Source: Mesorhizobium sp. WSM4313 | Lineage (GTDB): Bacteria; Pseudomonadota; Alphaproteobacteria; Rhizobiales; Rhizobiaceae | Length of the DNA stretch: 64,000 nucleotides | Direction: 5' to 3' | Assembly: GCF_002294725.1 (NCBI RefSeq) | Contig: NZ_NSFT01000002.1 | Coordinates: 1-64,000 of the forward strand | In this document: positions 28,606 to 38,476 of the stretch, piece after piece | Position numbering within the stretch: position 1 is the stretch's first letter | How the letters are laid out: every line of letters starts with the position of its first letter | Notes under the pieces: model-generated | Database searches by the model: none | Seen by the model: only the letters and a program-made list of their open reading frames with translations | What the model was told of the DNA's origin: nothing | Program-made: the position numbers and the translations under genes

Positions 28606-29901
28606 ATGGACATGCTAGCAAGGGAAGACCGGCCACCACTTTTCGCCTCGGCGTCCGTCTACATCGTCGGGGCGCTGTTCGTGTGCTTCACGGCCTGGGC
28701 GTCGTTCGCCGAGGTCGACGAGATCGCGCGCGGCGACGGCAAGGTGATACCCGCTTCGAAGACGCAGATCATCCAGGCCAGCGAACCGGGCGTGGTGCAG
28801 GAGATCGCCGTCCAGATAGGCCAGACCGTCAGGAAGAACGACCTCATCATCCGCCTCGACAATTCGGGCAACACTTCAAGCCTTGGCGAAGAGAAGGCCA
28901 AGGCGCGAGCTTTGCAGGCGCGCATCGCCAGGCTGCAGTTCGAGCAGAGCGGCAGTGTCGAAGGGTCGTTTCCCTGCCCGGCGGAGATCCAGAAGGTCGC
29001 GCCGGAGATCTGCGACAACGAGCAAAGGCTGCTTGTGGCGCGCCGCGACAATTTTGAGGTCAAGCTGTCGGTTCTCAAATCGCGCCTCGACCAGCGCGAG
29101 AAGGAACTGGACGAGGCCACCGCCAACGCCGACCGCCTGTCCAAGAGCCTTGCCGTCACCGACCAGGAAGCGGCGCTGGTCGAACCCATGGTCAAGAAAG
29201 GCCTTATGGCCAGGACCGAACAGATCCGTGTCGAGCGCGAACAGACCGACCTTCGCGGACAACTGACCCTTGCCGGCGAGACCATCAAGAAGAGCAAGGG
29301 AGCAATCACCGAGGCGCAGCTTCAGGTTAACGAATTGGGGCTGCAATTGCAGCAGGAGGCGTTGAGCGACCTGACGCAGGCGCTCGCCGATCTTTCCGTG
29401 GTCGACGAAACTATTCGCGGCGCCACCGACAAGGTGGCGCGCACCGACATCCGCTCACCGGTCGACGGCATCGTCAACACGCTCGACGTCAACACGCTCG
29501 GCGCCTTCGTGCAGCCCGGCGCGGTGGTGGCCGGCATCGTGCCGACCTCCGAGACGCTGCTGGTCGAAGCCCGGGTTTCGCCGCGCGACGTCGCCTTCAT
29601 CCAGCCGAACCAGGAGGCGCTGATCAAGGTCACCGCCTATGATTTCTCGATCTTCGGCGGCATCGAGGGCAAGGTCTCCAACATCACCGCCGACAGCCTC
29701 GTCGACCAGAAGACGGGCGAGCCCTATTACCAGGTCCGGGTCGCCACCGACAAATCGACGCTTACCAGGAACGGCAAGACCTATTCGATCATCCCCGGCA
29801 TGATCTGCTCGGTCGACATCAAGACCGGACGCAAGACGATCCTCAACTATCTTTTGAAGCCCATCAACAAGGCGCGTCAGGAGGCAATGAGTGAGCGATA
29901 G
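28606..29901 (+). CDS. HlyD family type I secretion adaptor
   Basis: The 431-residue periplasmic adaptor has one membrane segment at about residues 15-36, a lipoyl-like half, a long coiled-coil hairpin (about 95-270), and the HlyD signature region RTDIRSPVDGIVNTLDVNT near residue 280. It joins the inner-membrane ABC exporter to the TolC-like protein. The gene begins nine bases after the exporter stop, and its end overlaps the ribbon-helix-helix gene by 11 bases. Confidence 0.94.
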   Translation: MDMLAREDRPPLFASASVYIVGALFVCFTAWASFAEVDEIARGDGKVIPASKTQIIQASEPGVVQEIAVQIGQTVRKNDLIIRLDNSGNTSSLGEEKAKARALQARIARLQFEQSGSVEGSFPCPAEIQKVAPEICDNEQRLLVARRDNFEVKLSVLKSRLDQREKELDEATANADRLSKSLAVTDQEAALVEPMVKKGLMARTEQIRVEREQTDLRGQLTLAGETIKKSKGAITEAQLQVNELGLQLQQEALSDLTQALADLSVVDETIRGATDKVARTDIRSPVDGIVNTLDVNTLGAFVQPGAVVAGIVPTSETLLVEARVSPRDVAFIQPNQEALIKVTAYDFSIFGGIEGKVSNITADSLVDQKTGEPYYQVRVATDKSTLTRNGKTYSIIPGMICSVDIKTGRKTILNYLLKPINKARQEAMSER

Positions 29902-30532
29902 CGCCATCCATCCGGACACTTCGCGCGAACGGCTTCTGCCATCGCTCGCGGCCGAGGATTTCGGCCCCGAATTCCGCGTCGTGGCGCGCGGCGGCGTGCG
30001 TCGCGGCATCCGGCTGGAGCGCGCCTTCTGGGTGTCGCTGAAGCAGATGGCCGAAAACCGCAAATGCACGATCGGCATGCTGGTCGAGGAGATCGCCGAA
30101 CATCATCCCGACCAGGGCAACCTCACCTCGGCGATCCGCGTCGCCTGCATGCGCGGCCTCGCCGAGGAAAGCATGGAATTGCGCAAGCTCGCTTCGATCC
30201 GCACGATCAACGCGATTCTGGTCGCCTGCCCCTCGCCCGCCTTCGCGCTGTCTTCTTCGAAGAAGATCCTGGCTTTCAACACGCCGTTCCAGCAACTGGT
30301 CCGGCGCCAATTGCCGAGCGCGCCCGGGGAGGATGGGCGCCAGGACTTGAAGCTGGCGCTCGACCTCAACGTTCCCGACATCTTCGCCCGGCTCGACGCC
30401 AATGGCGAAACGCCGGTCACCAGCGGTTTCGTCATCGGCGCCGGCGAGCGCCGCTATCGCGGCCAGCTCAGCGCCGTGCGTGCGCCCGTCACCGAGCCGG
30501 AACTGCTGATGGCTTTCGTCTACAACGGCTAG
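29891..30532 (+). CDS. Ribbon-helix-helix protein with PAS-like C-terminus
   Basis: This 213-residue protein begins at a GTG at 29891 inside the end of the HlyD gene (11-base overlap), so it is coupled to the secretion operon. Residues about 35-85 (RGIRLERAFWVSLKQMAENR through TSAIRVACMRG) match the ribbon-helix-helix domain seen in rhizobial proteins. The part after residue 95 (INAILVACPSPAFALSSSKK, ILAFNTPFQQLVRRQ) reads like a PAS-type sensor, but that is inference. It may regulate the adhesin or secretion genes. No experimental role is known to me. Confidence 0.75.
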   Translation: MSDSAIHPDTSRERLLPSLAAEDFGPEFRVVARGGVRRGIRLERAFWVSLKQMAENRKCTIGMLVEEIAEHHPDQGNLTSAIRVACMRGLAEESMELRKLASIRTINAILVACPSPAFALSSSKKILAFNTPFQQLVRRQLPSAPGEDGRQDLKLALDLNVPDIFARLDANGETPVTSGFVIGAGERRYRGQLSAVRAPVTEPELLMAFVYNG

Positions 30533-30538
30533 AGCTAC

Positions 30539-30565
30539 GCATTCCTCCGGAACTGTCCGGAATGC
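30539..30565. terminator. Bulged stem-loop between convergent genes
   Basis: Outer arms GCAT/ATGC and inner arms TCCGGA/TCCGGA pair around the loop ACTG, with a 3-base bulge. The hairpin starts six bases after the ribbon-helix-helix gene stop and lies before the end of the convergent protease gene. No T run is present. Confidence 0.4.
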
Positions 30566-30620
30566 GCGAAGACAACAGAGCGACCGTGTTATTTTCCGCG
30601 AGGCGCTGAACCGCTCGAAA

Positions 30621-31565
30621 CTACTGCCTCAGGCTCGAAGCCACCGATGGATCCGGCGATCCTTCCCCCGGAGCGACCGTGGCGAAGCCGCCGGCGATGT
30701 CGGCGACCTGCGCGCCGGACTTCGACCCGTGGATCCAGGCGCGATCGGTGCTGAAGGAATAGAGCGGAACATAGTCGGGCAGATCGCTGTCGCGCAGGAC
30801 GGCGTTGCCGAGGCTGTCGAGGATGAAGGTGCCGCTTCCCGTGCTCACCGACAGGACGGCATGGAAGAACTTGCGGCGGCGATCCTGGAGCACCACCAGC
30901 GACATGCTCTGTGCCGGGATGCCGGATCTGAGCAGCGCCGCCATCTTCAATATGGCGAAATCCTCGCAATCGCCGGCGCGATGCTCGAGGATTTCCGACG
31001 GCTTCGCCCAATAGTCGAGCTTGCCATAGACGACGCTGTCCTTGCGATAGGCGATCAGGCGGTTGATGCTGCTGTTGACGAAGGACAGCTTGTCGCGAAA
31101 GCCCTTGTCGCCGGCAATCTTGACGATCTCGGCGAAAGCCGGGGTCTCGCGGTCGCAGACGCTGCCGGCGGTGCAATCGACGATGGCCCTGTAGACCGGA
31201 GCCCAGCGCGCCGCGACCGGGAAGTTGCGCATCGACAAAGCGACCGAGCCGAAGACGCCGGGGATGATCGCGGCGGTCTGGATCGGGTCGATGCCGGGAT
31301 CGGTCTTGGCGTGCGCTTCAGCCTCGTAAGGCGCTGCCGGCGCGTAGCCCATAGAAACATCCGCGATCCGGTACGCGGAGGCCGGCTGCCAGGGCAGCGG
31401 CCGGGCCAGCGAAACGCCGCCGAGGCTCGCGGGTGCAAGCACCTCTTGCAGGACAGGAGCCGCGCCCGAATTCGCGCTTGCCGACGATGGACCTGCCTGA
31501 GCGACAAGGCCGATCGCCAGCAAGAGTACCTTGATCCCCGTCGGGTCTGCTTTTTGTATTTTCAT
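30621..31565 (-). CDS. LapG-like transglutaminase-type cysteine protease
   Basis: The 314-residue periplasmic protein has a signal peptide and a BTLCP domain. The catalytic triad is visible: Cys200 in GDCEDFAILK, His235 in FFHAVLSV and Asp250 in ILDSLGN. LapG proteases cut large adhesins near their N-terminus when the c-di-GMP receptor LapD releases them. It is divergent from the adhesin gene, its presumed target. The ATG at 31565 is preferred over a GTG at 31574 because AGGTGG lies at the right distance only for the ATG. No LapD-like gene is in the window. Confidence 0.9.
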   Translation of the reverse strand: MKIQKADPTGIKVLLLAIGLVAQAGPSSASANSGAAPVLQEVLAPASLGGVSLARPLPWQPASAYRIADVSMGYAPAAPYEAEAHAKTDPGIDPIQTAAIIPGVFGSVALSMRNFPVAARWAPVYRAIVDCTAGSVCDRETPAFAEIVKIAGDKGFRDKLSFVNSSINRLIAYRKDSVVYGKLDYWAKPSEILEHRAGDCEDFAILKMAALLRSGIPAQSMSLVVLQDRRRKFFHAVLSVSTGSGTFILDSLGNAVLRDSDLPDYVPLYSFSTDRAWIHGSKSGAQVADIAGGFATVAPGEGSPDPSVASSLRQ

Positions 31566-31889
31566 AACGCCCACCTTTGACTGTGGACGCTACCAATCTT
31601 GTCTCAAATTATCGGAAATGAAGGTGGGTAAATTTCCGCGAATCACGCTATTCTATTTTGCGTCAAATTTTATTCGAAATTATACTTACATTTACCAAGG
31701 CGGAAGGCGTGCTGCGCGGTCATTCCCACCCTCGTTAAGGTCATGCATATCCAGATATATCATCGCAATTTACCAAGTGTAAAAAATGCGATTCTCTACA
31801 TATTCGAATATATGAAATAGATTGAACGTCTGTTGCAAAGCCCGGGCCTGACATGTCTCTTTCCGGGAAATGCCGGAGGGGCTTTAGCT
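31566..31889. promoter_or_regulatory. AT-rich divergent region between protease and adhesin genes
   Basis: This 324-base spacer is far more AT-rich than the flanking genes and has no credible ORF. It contains the perfect 12-bp palindrome ATATTCGAATAT at 31800-31811 and the inverted repeat GGAAAT/ATTTCC at 31614-31619 and 31632-31637. It must hold promoters for both genes, but I could not fix a -35/-10 pair. Confidence 0.5.
31875..31881 (+). promoter_or_regulatory. Ribosome binding site that fixes the adhesin start
   Basis: GGAGGGG at 31875-31881 lies eight bases before the ATG at 31890. An earlier in-frame start at 31833 has no such site and would add 19 residues unlike an adhesin N-terminus. 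Confidence 0.7.
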
Positions 31890-34800
31890 ATGACGACCAA
31901 TATCGAATTCGACGCCGTTTCAAATTCCTGGGACGAGCACACCAGCGCTGGTGAAAATCATATCTCGACGGGTGTGCAGGTTGCGCAGGCGACCGCCGCC
32001 CAGGCGGCGAGCGAACCGGTGCCGGTCGATGTCGGCAGCGGCGCGCCGGCCCAAGGCGCGGCCAATGCGCCGGCCGCAAACCAGCCGGCCGATGCCAAGG
32101 CTGCTGCGCCCGCGAACGCACCGGCGGCAAATGCAGCGGCAGGCAATACGCCGCATGAATATCATGTCGAGGCCGGCAATGTCGTGAAGCTTCCGGCCAG
32201 CGTGTCAATCGACAACATCAAGGTCGACGGACATGATCTCGTCCTCACGCAGCCCGACGGATCCCAGATCGTCATCAAGGACGCCGCGCTGAATGTGCCG
32301 ACCTTCATTCTCGGCGACGTCGAGGTGCCGCGCGTGGCCCTGATCGCCGCGCTCGAGGCCAGCCATGTCGATATCGCCTTCGGCGCCGACGGCTCGATCT
32401 CGGCCGGCGGCAACGGCTCGCCGGGCAGCGCAGGCGGCAATTTCGAACATCCCGCAGGCGGGATCGGCGACGGCTTCGGCCTGACGTCGCTGCTGCCACC
32501 GACGGACCTTGCCTTCGGCCAGCCGGACCATCGCGAGCTGTTCCCGGGATTGCTGCCCGATTCGACGCCGACGATCCTCGACCTGACGCCCTCGACCAGC
32601 GGCGGCGACACCAGCGTCGATGAAAAAGGCCTCGAGACCGCCGGCGCGACGGGGTCCGGCGAAGCGGGCACCGACCCCGCAATGGACAACGACCCGTCCG
32701 AGCACAACACCGGTACCTTCACCATCACCTCGCCCGACGGCATCGGCTCGGTGGACATTAATGGCCATGTGATCACCGCCGCTGAGCTTGCCAACAGCGC
32801 GTCGACACCGATCAACATTGCGACGCCCTTCGGCAACACGCTGACCATCAACGGCTACGACGCCGCCACCGGCCAGGTGAGCTACACCTATACGCTGGTG
32901 CACAGCGAGCAGCATTCCGGTGCGGGCACCGATTCCATCTTCGACAACATGACGGTGACGGTCACCGACAGCGATGGCGACGTTTCGCTTCCGGGAACGC
33001 TGTCCGTCGAAATTATTGACGACGTGCCGACGGCGCATGACGATACCGACAGCGTGGCTGCGGGTTCGCATACGCCAATCGATGGCAACGTCATCACCGG
33101 AGCCGGCAGCGACGGCAACGCCGCGGGCGCTGATTTCAAGGGCGCCGATGACGCCAGTGTGACATCGGCCTATGGCAAGAACGGCGCCGGCTCCGCGCAG
33201 ACTGTGACGGACGCCGGCGTCTCGATCGCTGGCCAGTACGGCACGCTGCTTTTGCACTCGGACGGCAGCTACACCTACACCCGTGCGGCAAACACGCCGG
33301 GCGGCGTGGACGACGTGTTCCACTACACGCTGACTGATGGCGATGGCGATCAGTCGTCGACGACGCTGACGATCGATATCGGCAATGACCCGCCGAAGCT
33401 GGGGGATATCCCGGCCGCAGGCGCCGACGGAGCGATCGTCTATGAGGCGGGACTGGCGACCGGCACGCTGCATGACGGCTCGAACGCGGTAAGCGGCACG
33501 ATCGGCTTCACCTCGCAGGATGGCGTGAACTCGGTGTCGCTGGGCGGCAATGCGCTGTCGAGCGACTCGGGCAATCCGACGACGTTCACGGACCCGACCA
33601 CCAACGGCACGGTGAGCGCGTGGTACGAGTACAACAGCGCGACCGGCGCGGGCGCGATCCACTACAGCTACACGCTGACTTCGGACTACCATAGCGCCAC
33701 GAGCGCCGACGGGGCCAATACCGAAGCTGTACCCAGCTTCGAGGTCGTCGTGACCGATCAGGATGGGCAGCCCGCCTCCGGCAACCTGGCCATCAATGTC
33801 ATCGACGATGTGCCGACGGCGCATGCCGACACGGACGCGGCGCAGTCGGGCGAGACGGTGACGGGCAATGTCGAGACCGGAACGAGCACAAACGGCACCG
33901 GCGCGGCCGACACGGCGGGAGCGGACGGGATCGCATCGGTCGCATGGACGGGTTCGGTAACGAACAACGGCGTCACGACGGTGACCGGCGCGCATGGCGT
34001 GCTGACGGTCTACGCCAATGGCGATTACAGCTATCACGCCAATCCGAACACGCCGACTGGCAGCGACGTCTTCAACTACACGATCACCGACGGCGACGGC
34101 GATACCTCGCCAGCAACGTTGACGATCGACGTGACCGGCAGCCAACCGCGTGTGGTGGCGGAGGTTGCGGCGGTGAACGAGGCTGGCATCGACACAACGC
34201 CGCCAGCCGGCGATCTTGGCCCCGGCACGGTCGACGGCTCGCATGCGGGCGACGGCTCAGAGACGACGACGGGCACGCTGACCTTCTCGGATCCTGACGG
34301 GGCGACTGTGACCGGTGTTCAGGCCGGCGATGTCGGCAGCGACGTCACCGGCAATGTTGGGAACAACATCAATGGCACCTACGGCATCCTGCATGTCGAC
34401 GCGAATGGTACCTATACTTATACGCTGACGAAGCCCGAAGCGAATGTGCCGGCGGGCAACGACGGCTCCAATGTGCAGCCTGGGCAGGACGTGTTCACCT
34501 TCACGGTGACCGATAGCTTCGGCAATACGTCTACGTCGACTATTAAGATCAATATCACGGATGATGTTCCCTCCATCATATTGAGCGGCACGGCTGCGCC
34601 GACGCTGACGGTGGACGAGAGCTACCTGACGGCGGCGACCAACAACGGCATCAACGGCTCGGGCACCGGCCCTGCCGGCTCGACGCATGCGGAAGGCTCG
34701 TTCAGCGGCGCCTTCACGGTGACGACGGGCGCCGACGGCGGCACGACCAGCTACGCGCTCAGCGTGACGGCCGGCCCCTCCAACCTGGTCGACACGGCGA

Positions 34801-37118
34801 CGGGCCAGACGGTGGTGCTGTCGATGAACGGCAACGTGGTCGAAGGCCATGCCGGCGTCGGCGGCCCGCTGGTGTTCACGGCCAGCGTGGATGCCAACGG
34901 CAAGGTGTCGTTCGATCTCGACCGGGCGGTGCATGAGGACAATGCCTCCAACACGCCCGACGACGCCACCAGCCTGACGGCCAACCTGATCCAGCTGACG
35001 GCGACGGTGACCGACGGCGACGGCGACAAGGCCTCGCAGTCGCTCAACATCGGCAACGCGCTGAGCATCAAGGATGACGGCCCCTCCATCATATTGAGCG
35101 GCACGGCTGCGCCGACGCTGGACGTCGATGAAAGCTACTTGCCGAATGGCTCAACGCCGAACGCGGCGCTGACGGCAGCTACGGCCGCCTTTGCGGGAAT
35201 GTTCACTGTAGTACAGGGTGCCGACGGCGCCACCACCAGCTACGGTGTAAGCGTCTCCTCGCAGGGTGTGACTTCGAACCTGATCGACTCGGCAACCGGT
35301 CAGGCAGTGGTGCTGACGCAAAGCGGCGGCACTGTTTCGGGTTACGTGGCCGGCCACAGCGGTGATGCAGCGTATCTGGTGTTCACACTTGCAGTGAACA
35401 CAGCAAGCGGCCAGACGACACTGACGGAGTTCCGCGCCGTACATGAGAACACCGTGGACAATCCAACGGACACGTCCGAAGGCATCAGCCTGACCTCAGG
35501 CTTGGTGACGCTGACAGCAACCGTGACCGATGGCGATGGGGACAAGGCCTCGCAGTCGATTGATCTCGGCTCCAAGGCCACTTTCCATGACGACGGTCCG
35601 TCGCTGGGCTCCTTCACGTCGGGCACCATCCCGAACGAGGTTGGTTCGGTCGCCGGCTTCTTCTCGCTGGTACCGGGAGCGGACGGCATCGATCACTTCA
35701 ATATCGTAGGGCCTGCGATTGCCGGCATCACCTACAACACCACGATCGCCGCGGACGGCACAACGGTTCTCCACGCGATGTCGGGGTCGACGGAAGTGTT
35801 CGACCTCGCCGTGAGGACCGATGGGTCTTACGAGTTCGACCTTATCAAGCCCGATGCTGGTACTACAGTCACCTATTCGCTGCAGAACCTGCCCGCGGGC
35901 GGACCGAATTGGCGCGAAACCAGTGACGGCCATATCGAATTTTCAAGCCCAGACGGCATCAACTCCAACAACAACGGATTTGGCGTCGCGAACACCTTCG
36001 TCGGCGGAAATGAATCCTTCACCATGGAGTTTCACACGGCCGGCACTGGAATCGGTGTTGACAATTCGCCCAGCACCAATGCTGAGCTGAATGACTCCGT
36101 GAGCTTGGTCGTCAACTCGCTGAACGGTTCGGGCGGGACCTATCACTGGGTTGCGACCAACACTCTTACCAACACGTCTGTGTCGGGCGACATCTCCATC
36201 ACTGCAACGGGCACATTTGTAATCGATCCGTCGATCAGCTTTAACCAGCTGCAGATAAGCGCAGTCAATGTCTCCGGGCAGGGTGCGCAGTTCTCGAACA
36301 TCTCGCTGACGCATAACGTCTTGCCCCAGGATCAGAACCTGGCGTTTACAGTGTCGGCGACCGACAAGGACGGTGATACCACGGCAACGCAGTCTCTCGG
36401 CGTTCACGTTGTGGCAGCAGACGGCTCCAGCAATTACACGCTCACCGGGACGTCCGGGAACGACGTTATCGCCGGAAGCACACATACCGACACGATCTCG
36501 GGCGGATCTGGAACCGATATTGTCGACTACTCGGGCAGCATTGGTGCAGTCTCCATTCACCTGGCCGACGACGGGCATGCATCGGGTGCTCCGGCAGACC
36601 CCACCAACCCGCTAGCAGGCACGATCGGCGGCGGCGACGCCACAGGCGATACCCTTACCGGCATCGAAGGGATAATCGGCGGCTCTGGCAACGACTTCCT
36701 GTTCGGCAACGCCGGCGACAACTATCTCGCGGGCGGCGCCGGTATCGACACACTTAATGGCGGCGGCGGCAACGACACCCTGATTGGTGGCCTCGGCCAA
36801 GACACGTTGACCGGCGGCACGGGAGCCGACACGTTCAAGCTCGACCACCTCGACATCAAGGATCTCATCACCGACTACAGTGGCACGGGCGGTGACGGTG
36901 ACAAGATTGATCTGACCGCACTGTTCGACGCCGCGCCGGCCGGCAACATCAACAACTACGTGCACTACGACAGCGGCACCGGTAACCTGAGCGTCGACAC
37001 CAGCGGTTCGGGCAACAATTTCGTAAACGTGGCGCAACTGACGAATACGCCTGCCGCTGGCACCATTACGATCTTGTACGATGACAACACGCATGCACAG
37101 CACACGGCCACCATTTAG
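31890..37118 (+). CDS. Giant LapA-like RTX adhesin, type I secreted
   Basis: The 1742-residue protein has no Sec signal. The N-terminal 220 residues hold an Ala/Pro-rich segment and a conserved [19 protein letters not shown] region like retention modules. From about 270 to 1510 there are at least eight VCBS/cadherin-like repeats, recognisable by TVTDGDGD, often followed by IDDVP or DDGPS. From about 1515 to 1655 RTX calcium-binding nonapeptides of the type GGxGxDxL follow (for example [20 protein letters not shown]), then the C-terminal secretion region. It should leave through the exporter encoded upstream and be held at the surface until cut by the LapG-like protease. TAAQ at residues 35-38 is a candidate cut site. 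Confidence 0.93.
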   Translation: MTTNIEFDAVSNSWDEHTSAGENHISTGVQVAQATAAQAASEPVPVDVGSGAPAQGAANAPAANQPADAKAAAPANAPAANAAAGNTPHEYHVEAGNVVKLPASVSIDNIKVDGHDLVLTQPDGSQIVIKDAALNVPTFILGDVEVPRVALIAALEASHVDIAFGADGSISAGGNGSPGSAGGNFEHPAGGIGDGFGLTSLLPPTDLAFGQPDHRELFPGLLPDSTPTILDLTPSTSGGDTSVDEKGLETAGATGSGEAGTDPAMDNDPSEHNTGTFTITSPDGIGSVDINGHVITAAELANSASTPINIATPFGNTLTINGYDAATGQVSYTYTLVHSEQHSGAGTDSIFDNMTVTVTDSDGDVSLPGTLSVEIIDDVPTAHDDTDSVAAGSHTPIDGNVITGAGSDGNAAGADFKGADDASVTSAYGKNGAGSAQTVTDAGVSIAGQYGTLLLHSDGSYTYTRAANTPGGVDDVFHYTLTDGDGDQSSTTLTIDIGNDPPKLGDIPAAGADGAIVYEAGLATGTLHDGSNAVSGTIGFTSQDGVNSVSLGGNALSSDSGNPTTFTDPTTNGTVSAWYEYNSATGAGAIHYSYTLTSDYHSATSADGANTEAVPSFEVVVTDQDGQPASGNLAINVIDDVPTAHADTDAAQSGETVTGNVETGTSTNGTGAADTAGADGIASVAWTGSVTNNGVTTVTGAHGVLTVYANGDYSYHANPNTPTGSDVFNYTITDGDGDTSPATLTIDVTGSQPRVVAEVAAVNEAGIDTTPPAGDLGPGTVDGSHAGDGSETTTGTLTFSDPDGATVTGVQAGDVGSDVTGNVGNNINGTYGILHVDANGTYTYTLTKPEANVPAGNDGSNVQPGQDVFTFTVTDSFGNTSTSTIKINITDDVPSIILSGTAAPTLTVDESYLTAATNNGINGSGTGPAGSTHAEGSFSGAFTVTTGADGGTTSYALSVTAGPSNLVDTATGQTVVLSMNGNVVEGHAGVGGPLVFTASVDANGKVSFDLDRAVHEDNASNTPDDATSLTANLIQLTATVTDGDGDKASQSLNIGNALSIKDDGPSIILSGTAAPTLDVDESYLPNGSTPNAALTAATAAFAGMFTVVQGADGATTSYGVSVSSQGVTSNLIDSATGQAVVLTQSGGTVSGYVAGHSGDAAYLVFTLAVNTASGQTTLTEFRAVHENTVDNPTDTSEGISLTSGLVTLTATVTDGDGDKASQSIDLGSKATFHDDGPSLGSFTSGTIPNEVGSVAGFFSLVPGADGIDHFNIVGPAIAGITYNTTIAADGTTVLHAMSGSTEVFDLAVRTDGSYEFDLIKPDAGTTVTYSLQNLPAGGPNWRETSDGHIEFSSPDGINSNNNGFGVANTFVGGNESFTMEFHTAGTGIGVDNSPSTNAELNDSVSLVVNSLNGSGGTYHWVATNTLTNTSVSGDISITATGTFVIDPSISFNQLQISAVNVSGQGAQFSNISLTHNVLPQDQNLAFTVSATDKDGDTTATQSLGVHVVAADGSSNYTLTGTSGNDVIAGSTHTDTISGGSGTDIVDYSGSIGAVSIHLADDGHASGAPADPTNPLAGTIGGGDATGDTLTGIEGIIGGSGNDFLFGNAGDNYLAGGAGIDTLNGGGGNDTLIGGLGQDTLTGGTGADTFKLDHLDIKDLITDYSGTGGDGDKIDLTALFDAAPAGNINNYVHYDSGTGNLSVDTSGSGNNFVNVAQLTNTPAAGTITILYDDNTHAQHTATI
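34569..34607 (+). repeat. 39-bp exact direct repeat, copy 1
   Basis: The 39 bases from 34569 to 34607 are identical to 35083-35121, 514 bases downstream. Both encode the same [12 protein letters not shown] stretch at the start of successive adhesin repeats. Identity at third positions suggests recent duplication or gene conversion between repeat units. Confidence 0.9.
35083..35121 (+). repeat. 39-bp exact direct repeat, copy 2
   Basis: This is the second copy of the 39-base repeat in the adhesin gene, identical to 34569-34607. Recombination between the two would delete 514 bases. As 514 is not a multiple of three, such a deletion would shift the reading frame. Confidence 0.9.
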
Positions 37119-37190
37119 CACTTATGCGCCACCACGCTTCCATGCTAAACATCAGCAAAGCATGAATTCGCAATTCGGAGAGGGGCTTAC

Positions 37191-37559
37191 ATGAAACATT
37201 CCATAAGATTGCTGGCTTCGGCCGCGGCGCTGCTGGTGGCCGGGTCGACGGGGTTCGCCGCCGACATCATCGGCGAGCCGGCGGTGAATTATTGCCGCAC
37301 TGTGGGCACCTCGGACCTGGTGCTGACCGACAACATGGTCGAGCTCAAGGACCATGTGGTGAAGCTGATGGACGAATCGGTCGCCGTCGCCAACAGCCCG
37401 GAATGGATCAACTCGTCGCGTCCCGCCTTCGTCTGGGCCTCGGAAGCCAAGGTCGCCTGCGGCATGGCCTATGGCTACCTCAAGACGAACTACAAGGACG
37501 AAGACACGCTCAACAAATGCGAGTGCTTCCACGACCGCATGGTCGAGTACATGCACTGA
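37191..37559 (+). CDS. Small secreted protein with several Cys residues
   Basis: The 122-residue protein has a clear signal peptide (cleavage near GFAADII, about residue 23) and a mature part of about 98 residues. Cys residues occur in NYCRTVG, VACGMAYGYLK and NKCECFHDRM, enough for disulfide bonds in the periplasm. GGAGAGGGG stands about seven bases before the ATG. I do not recognise a family. It lies 72 bases after the adhesin gene on the same strand and could be co-expressed with it. Confidence 0.75.
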   Translation: MKHSIRLLASAAALLVAGSTGFAADIIGEPAVNYCRTVGTSDLVLTDNMVELKDHVVKLMDESVAVANSPEWINSSRPAFVWASEAKVACGMAYGYLKTNYKDEDTLNKCECFHDRMVEYMH

Positions 37560-37591
37560 GCTGACGGGCAAGCGGACGCCGGCTGGCTGCG

Positions 37592-38425
37592 ATGGTGGCC
37601 GACGGAGAACCGGCGAAGGCGATCGCGCTGGACCGGTCCGCCGTTTCACCGAAACGGCGAAACGGTCCATCTCTTTGTCTTGACGCGATTGCGAGCGGCA
37701 AACTGCTGCGCAGTGTTCCTGGAATTGCCCTGGCGGTCGCCTTGCTCGGCCTGGGGCAAACACCTGTCCACGCCAACTGGCTGGAACGACCGCAACCGCC
37801 GGGGACGCAGCCCGTGCGCTGCGACGCGGCGCCCGAGCGGACGCGCGCGACATTCAAGGCATTCGCGACCTGCCAGGCGTCGCTCTACGGCCTCGAGCCG
37901 GTGCTGGCGCATGCGGTGATGGAGATCGAAAGCGGCTTCGATCCCGGCGTGCACGGCGCCGACGGCGAGATCGGGCTGATGCAGGTCATGCCGGCAACGG
38001 CGCGGATGCTCGGTTTTCGCGGCTCGCTCGACGAGCTCGGCGAGCCGGCCACCAACATCGCGCTCGGCGTCAGATATCTGGCGCAGGCAAACAGGCTCGC
38101 CACGGGCGATCTTTGCACCACTGTGATGAAATACCGCGCCGGGCATGGGGAAACCCGCTTCTCGGTCCGCTCGGTCGACTACTGCCGGCGCGCACGCGCG
38201 ATCCTGGCGCGGGAAGGCCTCGACGCGGCCGGGTCGCTGCCGGTGGCGACGATCGGATTCTCCGACGTCTCGACGATCGGCTTGTCCGCCGCCGGCCAGG
38301 AGAAACGCGTCTGCGTGCGACGATCGTTCGTGCCGGGGCCGCGCTACATGAAATGCGCCGACTATCGCAGCCCGGCGCAAGCAAGGACGATACAGGCGCT
38401 GAGAGCGCGGCTGTTCGACGGCTGA
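37592..38425 (+). CDS. Lytic transglycosylase domain protein
   Basis: The 277-residue protein has a hydrophobic export segment at about residues 40-60 and an SLT/lysozyme-like domain from about residue 90. The catalytic Glu is in MEIESGFDP, followed by the family motif GEIGLMQVMPATA. Such enzymes cleave peptidoglycan glycan chains with formation of anhydro ends. The start is uncertain; a later start closer to the export segment is possible. Cys-containing C-terminal sequence (VCVRRSFVPGPRYMKCADY) is not part of the core fold. Confidence 0.85.
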   Translation: MVADGEPAKAIALDRSAVSPKRRNGPSLCLDAIASGKLLRSVPGIALAVALLGLGQTPVHANWLERPQPPGTQPVRCDAAPERTRATFKAFATCQASLYGLEPVLAHAVMEIESGFDPGVHGADGEIGLMQVMPATARMLGFRGSLDELGEPATNIALGVRYLAQANRLATGDLCTTVMKYRAGHGETRFSVRSVDYCRRARAILAREGLDAAGSLPVATIGFSDVSTIGLSAAGQEKRVCVRRSFVPGPRYMKCADYRSPAQARTIQALRARLFDG

Positions 38426-38476
38426 AGCCATGATGCAAGAATCGCGGGACGGCCGGGCAGGCAAACGTTAAGAGAA

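Noticed and set aside
32205..34244. 679-codon minus-strand open frame opposite the adhesin
   Set aside because: It mirrors the repetitive adhesin sequence. The translation is biased (Arg/Val/Gly) and lacks a start context.
32700..36420. Repeats that might suggest a CRISPR array or tandem DNA repeats
   Set aside because: They are coding repeats of the adhesin with variable units of about 100 residues. Repeat and spacer lengths do not fit a CRISPR array.
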